A stretch of DNA of 5,260 nt from Clostridia bacterium (GCA_017398245.1 JAFQGN010000320.1:1-5260), one strand, 5' to 3'; shown: positions 1 through 5,260, numbered from the stretch's first letter. Program-made: numbers and translations. Notes: generated by a model not told the origin, from the letters alone.

Positions 1-28
1 GGGCCTTTCTTTTCCCAAAGAAAGGCCC
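1..28 (-). terminator. Probable intrinsic terminator hairpin of the flippase-like gene
   Basis: A perfect 12-bp inverted repeat (GGGCCTTTCTTT at 1-12, AAAGAAAGGCCC at 17-28) encloses a 4-nt loop. It lies 22 bp beyond the stop codon of the minus-strand membrane protein gene. Read on the plus strand it is followed by CTCCCGCA with no T-run, so the minus strand is the more likely direction of use. The T-tract expected on that strand would lie outside the window and cannot be seen, and the stem may extend past the edge. It could also serve a convergent gene to the left. Confidence 0.6.
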
Positions 29-50
29 CTCCCGCATAAATCTTCTCTTG

Positions 51-1073
51 TCAGCGGCGGCGGAGGCTGAGGATGCCGTCGAAGACGACGGTGAGCCCGC
101 CGATGAGCATGGTGAGATAGAAGGTGAAAAAGCGCCAGGCGAAGAGCATGCCGATCTGCATTGTATCGGGTACGATGGTGTGCAGAAACAGGAAGAACAG
201 GCCCTCCTGCGCGCCGGATGCGCCGGGCAGGGGCACGAAGGAGACGGTTTGATACAGGAGAAGCTGGATCGCTACCAGCTGGAAGACGCTCGCGCCGGAA
301 AGGCCGAAGGCATGGTACAGGGCCCAGATGATGCAGCTGTACGCGACGACCTGCAGCGCCGAAAGCGCGAACATAGCCAGAAGATCCAAGGGCCTGTCGC
401 GCACGGTGGACATGGACTCCAGATAGCCGTCCACCTGCTTGCCGATGCGCTTTTCCATGGCGGGCCTGTCCTTCACAAGGCGCAGTTTTTCGCCGAGGCT
501 GAGCGAGAGGCGCACGATGGAGCGCACGGCTCGGCGGCTGATCAGCACCAGCAGCACGGCCGAAACGACCACGGCGTTGATCACGAATCCCAGCACGATC
601 AGGAAAAACGAGGAGCCCACCGTTTCGCGCACAAAGCTGTAATTCAGGCCGAGAAACAGACCGGCCAGCAGGAGGAGCATGCTCTGGAAGCCAACGAACT
701 TGACCAGAACGCCGCTTGCGCTCAGGCTCACGGGCACGCCCTCTTTGTGCAGGTGGTACATCTGCATGGGCTGTCCGCCCGAGGCGGCGGGGGTCACGCC
801 GGAATAAAACAGGCCGATGATGGAGGCGTGGAACGCCGCGCCAAAGCGCACGAGAACGCCCTGCCGTGCAAGGTAGAACTTCATCGTATAGGCGCGTGAG
901 CCGACGAACAGCAGCCAGAACACGCCGGCGAGCGCTTCCCAGCGCCAGTCCATGCTGCGCAGCGCAGCCACGGTATCGCTCCAGTTGCCCTCGCGCATGG
1001 CGATCAGCACGACCGCGCCGATGGTGAGCGCCATGAACAGGATGCCGCCATAGCGCTTCAGAAAATTCTTCAT
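51..1073 (-). CDS. Flippase-like integral membrane protein (lysylphosphatidylglycerol synthase TM-region family, UPF0104/YbhN-like)
   Basis: A 340-residue, very hydrophobic protein with about seven to eight predicted membrane segments (for example near residues 11-26, 46-62, 80-95, 128-144, 155-178, 231-254, 262-280 and 305-333). Two hallmark motifs of the family are visible: FYSGVTPAASGGQP at 89-102 and FVPLPGASGAQEG at 279-291. This is the membrane half of MprF-type proteins without the C-terminal aminoacyl-transferase domain, so it should not make lysyl-phosphatidylglycerol itself. Standalone members are generally viewed as lipid or polyprenyl-linked substrate flippases, but the substrate here is unknown. 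The C-terminus ends in RRR, consistent with a cytoplasmic tail. The start at 1073 is chosen because GAGAGGG precedes it and because an in-frame ATG at 1154 lies upstream of the likely promoter -10 and has no ribosome binding site. It is transcribed divergently from the URO-D gene. Confidence 0.9.
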   Translation of the reverse strand: MKNFLKRYGGILFMALTIGAVVLIAMREGNWSDTVAALRSMDWRWEALAGVFWLLFVGSRAYTMKFYLARQGVLVRFGAAFHASIIGLFYSGVTPAASGGQPMQMYHLHKEGVPVSLSASGVLVKFVGFQSMLLLLAGLFLGLNYSFVRETVGSSFFLIVLGFVINAVVVSAVLLVLISRRAVRSIVRLSLSLGEKLRLVKDRPAMEKRIGKQVDGYLESMSTVRDRPLDLLAMFALSALQVVAYSCIIWALYHAFGLSGASVFQLVAIQLLLYQTVSFVPLPGASGAQEGLFFLFLHTIVPDTMQIGMLFAWRFFTFYLTMLIGGLTVVFDGILSLRRR

Positions 1074-1076
1074 ATA

Positions 1077-1083
1077 CCCTCTC
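1077..1083 (-). promoter_or_regulatory. Ribosome binding site of the flippase-like gene
   Basis: On the minus strand GAGAGGG ends three bases before the ATG at 1073 (four bases if the core is taken as GAGG). The spacing is slightly short, but this is the only purine-rich site near a candidate start, so it decides for the 340-residue form over the 367-residue one. Confidence 0.65.
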
Positions 1084-1121
1084 AACGCCGCCAAATAACA
1101 GCAGCATATATTTCTGTGTAA

Positions 1122-1150
1122 AGTATACCTTGTCTTTATGATGGAAACAA
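1122..1150 (-). promoter_or_regulatory. Sigma-A-type promoter for the flippase-like gene
   Basis: On the minus strand a -35 box TTGTTT (1150-1145) is separated by exactly 17 bp from a -10 box TATACT (1127-1122). The inferred transcription start is near 1115, giving a leader of about 40 nt before the ATG at 1073. The TTGTTT box matches TTGACA at four positions and TATACT matches TATAAT at five. No operator palindrome is evident around it. Confidence 0.65.
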
Positions 1151-1175
1151 GCACAATGCGGTGAAGATAAATGTA

Positions 1176-1204
1176 TTCCGATTCCGCGCCGACTATGCTA
1201 TAAT
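1176..1204 (+). promoter_or_regulatory. Extended -10 promoter for the URO-D family gene
   Basis: A consensus -10 box TATAAT at 1199-1204 is preceded by TGC, making a full extended -10 (TGCTATAAT). A weak -35, TTCCGA at 1176-1181, sits 17 bp upstream, so recognition probably leans on the extended -10. The inferred start of transcription is near 1211, leaving a leader of about 22 nt with little room for a riboswitch. The -35 overlaps a tandem ATTCCG-ATTCCG at 1175-1186. The -35 boxes of this promoter and the opposing one are only about 25 bp apart. Confidence 0.75.
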
Positions 1205-1221
1205 CGTTTCAGGCACAGAAC

Positions 1222-1227
1222 AGGAGG
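1222..1227 (+). promoter_or_regulatory. Ribosome binding site (AGGAGG) of the URO-D family gene
   Basis: A perfect AGGAGG lies 5 nt before the ATG at 1233 and 8 nt before a second in-frame ATG at 1236. The second has the better spacing, so the true start may be 1236. The difference is a single methionine. Confidence 0.8.
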
Positions 1228-1232
1228 CGTGA

Positions 1233-2336
1233 ATGATGGCGATCGATCTGCAAAAGTTCTGGGAAGAGGATGCGCGCGCGCACGAAAACAACTGTTTTGC
1301 CAACGCGAAGCAGGCTGCGCTGGGCATCCGCATGAGCGGCGAATGCGTGTATGAAGAATTGGGCGAAAAGGGCGACCCCTGGCTGCCCGAGGACAAGGAG
1401 CGCGCGAAGGATCTGTACAGGCGGTATAACGACAAGGCTGAGAAGATCGTGGGCGTGCGCCTGCTGGACGAGCATATCTGGCCGGAGGACGCGGAGTTCC
1501 CCTATGTCAAGCGCATCGGCGAGGTCTTCGGCGGCGAATATATCATCCAGCATGCGACCGAATGGCTGGACAAGTGCATTTGGGACGAAAAGCAGCTGGA
1601 AAAGACGCTGGAGCGCGTGGAAAAAATGGATTTCCGCGAGTTCATGCTCCCTGCAAACTGGGAAAGCGAGAAAAAGCGCATTTATGAAACATACGGGCGC
1701 AGGCCCCCGCTGTGCAGGCATATCCGCGGGCCGGTCACGCTGGCCTGCTCGCTGATGGGCACGCAGGATTTTCTGTATTTCCTGATCGACGAGGACGAGC
1801 TTGCGCAGCGTTTTTCTGCGGCGATCACGCATGCGGCCATGGAAATGGCGCGCGTGATGGACGAGGAGGCCGGAGTGGATGCAAAGAGCGAGCCGGGCTT
1901 CTCCTTTGCGGATGATAACTGCTGTTTGCTTTCGCCGGAGCTGTACGAAAAGTTCGGCTACCCGGTGCTGCGCGATATCTTTGCCCATTACAGCCCGAAC
2001 AAGGACGACAAGCGCTATCAGCATTCCGACAGCGCGATGGCGCATTTGCTGCCCATCCTCGGCCGACTCGATCTCAACGGCGTGAACTTCGGCCCCACGG
2101 TGCATGTGCCGGAGATCCGCAAATATCTGCCCAACGCGCGCATCGACGGCTGCATCGACCCGATGGCCTTTATGCGCAACGAGCGCGATGTGCTCAGGGC
2201 GCAGGTGGAAAGGGATATCGCCGATGCATACACCTACGGCGGCGTGAATATTTCCACGGCGGGCTCCATCAACAACGGGTCCTCTCTGGAATCGCTCCGG
2301 TACATCATGGAGATCATCTGGGAAAACCGCCGCTGA
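1233..2336 (+). CDS. Uroporphyrinogen decarboxylase (URO-D) superfamily protein, probably not a haem enzyme
   Basis: A 367-residue soluble protein with no signal peptide or membrane segment. The C-terminal half carries features of the URO-D/cobalamin-methyltransferase TIM-barrel fold: RGPVTL at 165-170, FADDNCCLLSPELYEKFGYP at 225-244, QHSDSAMAHLLP at 263-274, GVNFGPTV at 283-290, DGCIDP at 305-310 and a terminal GSINNGS at 344-350. In MtaA/MtbA-type methyltransferases of the superfamily, zinc is held by His-x-Cys plus a distant Cys. Here the first motif is His264-Ser265-Asp266, with a Cys at 307, so Asp replaces the near Cys. There are no haem biosynthesis neighbours, and the N-terminal part does not show the usual HemE signature as far as I can read. 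It may be a methyltransferase-like or decarboxylase-like enzyme of unknown substrate; family membership is secure, reaction is not. The following gene is an MFS transporter, which may move its substrate. It is expressed from its own extended -10 promoter. Confidence 0.85.
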   Translation: MMAIDLQKFWEEDARAHENNCFANAKQAALGIRMSGECVYEELGEKGDPWLPEDKERAKDLYRRYNDKAEKIVGVRLLDEHIWPEDAEFPYVKRIGEVFGGEYIIQHATEWLDKCIWDEKQLEKTLERVEKMDFREFMLPANWESEKKRIYETYGRRPPLCRHIRGPVTLACSLMGTQDFLYFLIDEDELAQRFSAAITHAAMEMARVMDEEAGVDAKSEPGFSFADDNCCLLSPELYEKFGYPVLRDIFAHYSPNKDDKRYQHSDSAMAHLLPILGRLDLNGVNFGPTVHVPEIRKYLPNARIDGCIDPMAFMRNERDVLRAQVERDIADAYTYGGVNISTAGSINNGSSLESLRYIMEIIWENRR

Positions 2337-2350
2337 CGGGGGCGGGGGAT

Positions 2351-2427
2351 GGGGTTGCGCTGGGGCTCTGCCCCAGACCCTGCTAAAGGGACATTGTCCC
2401 TTTAGAATCCCATATTGAAATAGGGAT
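2351..2427. repeat. Structured intergenic repeat, copy 1 (three consecutive hairpins)
   Basis: Starting 14 bp after the URO-D stop codon, three hairpins follow each other. The first is CTGGGGC/GCCCCAG (2360-2366 with 2370-2376, loop TCT). The second is CTAAAGGGAC/GTCCCTTTAG (2383-2392 with 2396-2405, loop ATT), a perfect 10-bp stem. The third is ATCCC-A-TAT/ATA-GGGAT (2407-2427, TGAA loop, one bulged A). The block GGGGTTGCGCTGGGG through CCCTG resembles the sequence after the last gene (5215-5247). None of the hairpins is followed by a T-run on either strand, so a classical intrinsic terminator is not supported. It may still influence transcript ends or stability between the two genes. I infer a dispersed genomic repeat family, from the two copies seen here. 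Confidence 0.7.
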
Positions 2428-2579
2428 ATCATTTCGGTCTGTAAGTTTGGTGCGCCGGCCAAAATAAAACCAGTAAGAACATAAAAAATTGCGTGGGGAA
2501 CGATCTCCTTTGACGAGAGACAGGGGTGAGAAGCCCCGCATGCCCCGGATAGAGCAAAAAAACGAAAGAGGGACGGAGA
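2428..2579. other. Intergenic stretch before the MFS gene with no identifiable gene
   Basis: With the preceding repeat this makes a 243-bp gap. Its first part (about 2428-2490) is clearly AT-richer than the surrounding genes; it then carries a small hairpin GGGG/CCCC (2523-2526 with 2534-2537). A TTGACG at 2510-2515 resembles a -35 box, but no -10 box stands at a workable distance. Short minus-strand frames crossing it have no ribosome binding site or recognisable domain and are treated as chance. It may be the remaining part of the repeat element or a leader for the MFS gene. Confidence 0.5.
2568..2573 (+). promoter_or_regulatory. Ribosome binding site of the MFS gene
   Basis: GAGGGA lies 6 nt before the ATG at 2580, within a purine-rich stretch that begins near 2550. 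A second purine run, GGAG at 2575-2578, is too close to the start codon to be the main site. This supports the start at 2580. Confidence 0.65.
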
Positions 2580-3746
2580 ATGAAAGACAAACAGTATCTC
2601 CAGCTGGCATCCCTGTACGGCATCTTCTTCCTTGCGCTGGGCGCGTCCAGCTTCACTTCGGTGTTTCTGGGCGGAAAGGGCATGGACAATTCGCAGATCG
2701 GCCTTCTGATGAGCGTGCCGCCGATCGTTTCGCTGCTGGCGCAGCCGTTCTGGGGCCTTGCGGGCGACAGGGCGCGCTACAAGCGCAGCGTGCTCGCGCT
2801 CTCCTTTCTGGCGACGGGCCTTGTCTGCTTTATGTTTGAGTTTACCAATGGCTTCTGGCCGATGATGCTGGTGATGTGCCTGTACAACTGCGTGAACCAG
2901 GCCTGCAGCCCGATCTCGCAGACGATCTGCATGGAATATACGGCGGACAAGAAGGGCGGCTTCGGCCCCATCCGCATGGTCGGCTCTATCACTTATCAGG
3001 CCATGGTGCTCATCATCGGCTTCCTGCTTTCGGGCACCATGCCGCAGCTGTTCCGCATCATGGGCATTATTTATGTGTTCTGCGCGGCGTATGCGCTGCT
3101 GGCTCCGCCCATCGAAGGCCACCAGCACGAGGAAGAGAAAAAGGTGAGCCCGCTGATTTTGCTCAAGGACAAGCGCATCATTCTTCTCCTTGCGATGATC
3201 TTTTGCGGAAGAGCGGCCAGCGTGTTCTATGTATCTTTCTTCAACAAATACACGCAGGAGCTGTTCCATTCCAATTCGCTGATGTCTATTCTGCACTATT
3301 CCTCTTTGTTCCTGGAGATCCCGTTCTTCCTTTTCTCGGACAAGATCATGCGCAAGATGAAGATAACGACATGGGCGCTGATCGGCTACGCGGCCACGTC
3401 CTTGCGCTTTATCGGCATTTCGGTGACCAGCTCCGTGCCGGTGCTCATCTGCCTGCAGCTGCTAGCCGTGGTGAGCATGGGCTGCTCAGAATATTTCCCG
3501 ATGCTGTATATGAACGAGATCGCTCCGGACGAGCTCAAGGGCTCGATGCAGTCGCTCAACGTGGTGGTCACCTTCGGCCTGCCGCAGATCTTCGGTTCCA
3601 TGCTCGGCGGCGTTTTGGCCGACGCTATCGGCCTGCAGAGCGCGTTCGGCGTGTACGGCGCGTTCCTGGTGGTGATGCTCTTCGTGTTCATCATCCCGGT
3701 GAAAAAGTCGAACCTGACATGGGCGGGCGCGCGGGAGAAGGCATAA
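2580..3746 (+). CDS. Major facilitator superfamily transporter (MFS_1-like/LacY-HcaT-like subgroup)
   Basis: A 388-residue integral membrane protein whose length and hydrophobic pattern fit 12 membrane segments in two halves. A motif-A-like loop GLAGDRARYKR at 59-69 sits between segments 2 and 3. RMVGSITY at 132-139, next to segment 5, resembles the R-x-x-G-S element of LacY/phenylpropionate/nucleoside-type MFS permeases. A charged central cytoplasmic loop (EGHQHEEEKK, 179-188) divides the halves, and GSMLGGVLADAIG at 339-351 closes segment 11. It probably works as a proton-coupled importer or an exporter in the cytoplasmic membrane; the substrate cannot be predicted. It follows the URO-D gene in the same direction, 243 bp away, and no convincing promoter of its own is seen, so read-through from the URO-D promoter is possible. 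Codon use looks like its neighbours. Confidence 0.88.
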   Translation: MKDKQYLQLASLYGIFFLALGASSFTSVFLGGKGMDNSQIGLLMSVPPIVSLLAQPFWGLAGDRARYKRSVLALSFLATGLVCFMFEFTNGFWPMMLVMCLYNCVNQACSPISQTICMEYTADKKGGFGPIRMVGSITYQAMVLIIGFLLSGTMPQLFRIMGIIYVFCAAYALLAPPIEGHQHEEEKKVSPLILLKDKRIILLLAMIFCGRAASVFYVSFFNKYTQELFHSNSLMSILHYSSLFLEIPFFLFSDKIMRKMKITTWALIGYAATSLRFIGISVTSSVPVLICLQLLAVVSMGCSEYFPMLYMNEIAPDELKGSMQSLNVVVTFGLPQIFGSMLGGVLADAIGLQSAFGVYGAFLVVMLFVFIIPVKKSNLTWAGAREKA

Positions 3747-3780
3747 TTTCTCTTTTCGTAATCTCTGCTTCCCAAACGCC

Positions 3781-3789
3781 TGCTATAAT
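3781..3789 (+). promoter_or_regulatory. Extended -10 promoter for the glycerol-1-phosphate dehydrogenase gene
   Basis: TGCTATAAT is a perfect extended -10, identical to the one before the URO-D gene. No good -35 is found 16-18 bp upstream (the region reads AATCTCTG). The inferred transcript start is near 3796, giving a leader of about 38 nt to the ATG at 3834. It lies in the 87-bp gap after the MFS stop codon, so the dehydrogenase is probably expressed independently of that gene. Confidence 0.7.
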
Positions 3790-3815
3790 GACGGCAGGAC
3801 TCAATATTGCTTTAC

Positions 3816-3823
3816 GGAAAGGA
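3816..3823 (+). promoter_or_regulatory. Ribosome binding site of the glycerol-1-phosphate dehydrogenase gene
   Basis: GGAAAGGA lies 10 nt before the ATG at 3834. A rival in-frame TTG at 3807 also has an AGGA (3796-3799) 7 nt upstream, but that site would sit at the very 5' end of the predicted transcript. The ATG is therefore preferred. Confidence 0.65.
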
Positions 3824-3833
3824 CTGCGAAGAC

Positions 3834-5210
3834 ATGTCTGATTATACTTCTCTGCCCCTGGAAGGCCTTCTGCAGGAGGGCGGCTTTGATTGCCCCTATT
3901 GCGGCAAACACCATTCCACCGGCCTGAAACACCTGCGCGTGGGCAGCGGCGTGATCAAAGAGGTGCCCGAGGTGCTGGGCAAGATCGGCGCGAAGAAGCC
4001 GTTTATTGTGTGCGACAAGAACACCTGGAAGGCCGCGGCCGAGCAGGTGACCGAAATTCTGAAGGCGGCGGGCGTTTCCTATGCCCTGTACCGCTTTGAA
4101 GAGGACGAGCTGGACCCGGACGAGGCTGCGCTGGGCCTCTTGGCGATGCACTGGGACCCGAGCTGCGATATCATTATGGCTGTCGGTTCTGGCGTGATCA
4201 ACGATCTGACCAAGTGCCTGGGCTTTGTGGCCAATCTGCCCACGATGGTCGTCGGCACCGCGCCTTCCATGGACGGCTATGCCTCCAACTCCTCCTCCAT
4301 GCTGGTCGCCGGCGTGAAGAGCACGCTGTACAATAAGTGCCCCGTGGCGGTGATCGCCGATATCGACATCATGGCCAACGCCCCCATGCGCATGCTCAAG
4401 AGTGGCTTTGGCGACGTGGTGGCCAAGTACGTTTCCACCTGCGAATGGCGCATTTCCAACCTTGTCACCGGCGAGGAATACTGCGAGGGCATCGCCTCCA
4501 TCGTGCGCAGGTCTCTGGCCAAGATGGTAGCGACGGCCGACAAGCTTGCCCAGCGCGACCCCGAGACTGTGGCCGCCGTGGTGGAAGGTTTGATCCTTAC
4601 CGGTATCGCCATGTCCTTTGCCGAGTGCTCGCGCCCGGCTTCCGGTCTGGAGCATTATTTCTCCCACATTTGGGATATGATGTGCCTCGACCGCCATATC
4701 ACGCCCGATCTGCACGGCATCCAGTGCGGCGTGGGCACGGTACTGACGATCCGTCTGTACCAGTGGCTGAAGACGGTCACGCCGGACAAGGCCAAGGCGC
4801 TGGCAAGCGTCGCCAATTTTGACGTGCCGGCGTGGGAAAAGCATGTGAACAAGGTGTTCGGCCAGACGGCGCCGAACGTGTTCGCCATTGAGGATAAGGT
4901 GCATAAGAATTCCGCCGAAAAGCACGCAAAGCGGCTGGAGGTCATCGTGGAAAACTGGGACAAGATCCTCAAGATCATCGAAGAGGAGTTGCCCGATATC
5001 GATGTTTTCGAAGGCCATATGCGCGCGGCGGAAATGCCCATGCTGCCCAAGGATATGACGTTTGAATGTTCCGCCGAGGATGTGAAGGACGCACTGCGCG
5101 CCGCGCGCGATATCCGCGACAAGTACCTCGGCTGCAGCCTGATGTGGGATCTGGGCCTGCTGGAAGAGGCCGTGGAAGAGCATGTGCTCTCCTGCGCGGA
5201 GATGGAGTAA
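3834..5210 (+). CDS. egsA: sn-Glycerol-1-phosphate dehydrogenase (AraM/EgsA type, iron-containing alcohol dehydrogenase superfamily)
   Basis: Predicted cytoplasmic enzyme that interconverts dihydroxyacetone phosphate and sn-glycerol-1-phosphate with NAD(P)H. This is the stereoisomer used for archaeal lipids and, in Bacillus subtilis, for heptaprenylglyceryl phosphate made with PcrB. The 458 residues show the family's order of motifs: nucleotide-binding GSG at 118-120 in MAVGSGVINDLTK, TAPSMDGYAS at 142-151, SGFGDVVAK at 190-198, RPASGLEHYFSH at 267-278 and LHGIQCGVGT at 293-302. By comparison with AraM the metal ligands are Asp194, His274 and His294, all present, so the enzyme looks intact. 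The metal is Ni in B. subtilis AraM and Zn in archaeal enzymes; it cannot be told here. The protein is longer than AraM (about 394 residues) and has an N-terminal CPYCGKHH (20-27) that looks like a small metal-binding knuckle. The start at 3834 is chosen on its ATG and ribosome site; a TTG at 3807 would add nine residues. No PcrB/GGGPS prenyltransferase gene or arabinose gene is adjacent, so the downstream product is open. The symbol is by family resemblance. Confidence 0.9.
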   Translation: MSDYTSLPLEGLLQEGGFDCPYCGKHHSTGLKHLRVGSGVIKEVPEVLGKIGAKKPFIVCDKNTWKAAAEQVTEILKAAGVSYALYRFEEDELDPDEAALGLLAMHWDPSCDIIMAVGSGVINDLTKCLGFVANLPTMVVGTAPSMDGYASNSSSMLVAGVKSTLYNKCPVAVIADIDIMANAPMRMLKSGFGDVVAKYVSTCEWRISNLVTGEEYCEGIASIVRRSLAKMVATADKLAQRDPETVAAVVEGLILTGIAMSFAECSRPASGLEHYFSHIWDMMCLDRHITPDLHGIQCGVGTVLTIRLYQWLKTVTPDKAKALASVANFDVPAWEKHVNKVFGQTAPNVFAIEDKVHKNSAEKHAKRLEVIVENWDKILKIIEEELPDIDVFEGHMRAAEMPMLPKDMTFECSAEDVKDALRAARDIRDKYLGCSLMWDLGLLEEAVEEHVLSCAEME

Positions 5211-5214
5211 GGCT

Positions 5215-5260
5215 GGGGTTACGCTGGGGACGCTGTCCCCAGGCCCTGTAATGGGGGTCA
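5215..5260. repeat. Structured intergenic repeat, copy 2 (cut by the window end)
   Basis: Four bases after the dehydrogenase stop codon begins GGGGTTACGCTGGGG, one base different from GGGGTTGCGCTGGGG of the first copy. Its first hairpin is CTGGGGAC/GTCCCCAG (5224-5231 with 5235-5242, loop GCT), followed by GCCCTG as against ACCCTG in copy 1. The stem is kept although its inner base pairs and the loop differ. TAATGGGGGTCA at 5249-5260 occupies the place of the left arm of the second hairpin in copy 1; its partner arm would lie outside the window. No T-run follows the first hairpin. Confidence 0.65.

Noticed and set aside
48..899. A 283-codon plus-strand open frame opposite the flippase-like gene
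   Set aside because: Low-complexity Glu/His/Gly/Ala composition and no family motif; the minus strand carries two hallmark family motifs.
1233..2336. Annotation of the URO-D family gene as hemE (haem biosynthesis)
   Set aside because: The motifs fit a divergent subfamily with HSD at the metal-motif position, and there are no haem or cobalamin biosynthesis genes nearby.
2360..2405. Hairpins behind the URO-D gene as intrinsic terminators
   Set aside because: The stems are strong but no T-run follows on either strand, so rho-independent termination is not supported.
2510..2515. TTGACG as the -35 box of an MFS promoter
   Set aside because: The sequence 16-18 bp downstream is GC-rich (GCCCCG) and does not resemble a -10 box.
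2383..2689. Small minus-strand frames (75-86 codons) crossing the intergenic gap
   Set aside because: They run through the hairpin repeat or the start of the MFS gene, lack ribosome binding sites, and look like the kind of spurious small protein predicted over dispersed repeats.
1209..3296. A 695-codon open frame on the minus strand spanning the URO-D gene, the gap and half of the MFS gene
   Set aside because: It is antisense to two well-supported genes, is rich in Arg/His/Ala/Gln as expected for the complement of GC-rich coding sequence, shows no domain, and has no ribosome binding site.
3807..3833. TTG at 3807 as the start of the dehydrogenase
   Set aside because: It would begin about 11 nt after the predicted transcript start, and its ribosome site would be at the extreme 5' end; the ATG at 3834 has a suitable site of its own.
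3801..5183. A 460-codon minus-strand open frame opposite the dehydrogenase
   Set aside because: The His/Gly/Gln-rich composition is typical of the reverse complement of a coding frame; the plus strand encodes a clear sn-glycerol-1-phosphate dehydrogenase.
1..5260. CRISPR array, insertion sequence, phage, toxin-antitoxin or defence system
   Set aside because: I found no regularly spaced repeats, transposase or nuclease motifs or paired small genes; the window is mostly ordinary metabolic and membrane genes.

Overview
This is a GC-rich bacterial window (roughly 60% GC by eye) with strong AGGAGG-type ribosome binding sites and sigma-A-type promoters. Gene content and style suggest a Bacillota genome, probably a gut-type Clostridia. 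The lineage is inferred from protein style only; there is no rRNA or other marker in the window.

Layout: positions 1-28 hold a perfect hairpin, probably the terminator of the first gene. A minus-strand gene (51-1073) encodes a polytopic membrane protein of the lysylphosphatidylglycerol synthase TM-region/flippase-like family. A 159-bp divergent intergenic region (1074-1232) carries back-to-back promoters. Three plus-strand genes follow: a URO-D superfamily protein (1233-2336), an MFS transporter (2580-3746) and a bacterial sn-glycerol-1-phosphate dehydrogenase of the AraM/EgsA type (3834-5210). The 243-bp gap between the URO-D and MFS genes begins with a GC-rich chain of hairpins and continues as an AT-richer stretch with no gene. 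A second, diverged copy of the first part of that element starts just after the last stop codon and runs off the window.

How the genes may work together: the URO-D-like protein and the MFS transporter are consecutive and co-oriented, so they could form a small uptake/metabolism unit, but the substrate cannot be read from sequence. The glycerol-1-phosphate dehydrogenase has its own extended -10 promoter and probably acts separately, making sn-glycerol-1-phosphate for an ether-lipid-like or other glycerophosphate product. The flippase-like protein is transcribed away from the others. I see no CRISPR array, transposase, tRNA, rRNA, phage gene or defence system. The most noteworthy items are the structured intergenic repeat, present twice with compensating stem changes, the His-Ser-Asp variant of the metal-site motif in the URO-D protein, and the Cys-pair N-terminal extension of the dehydrogenase.
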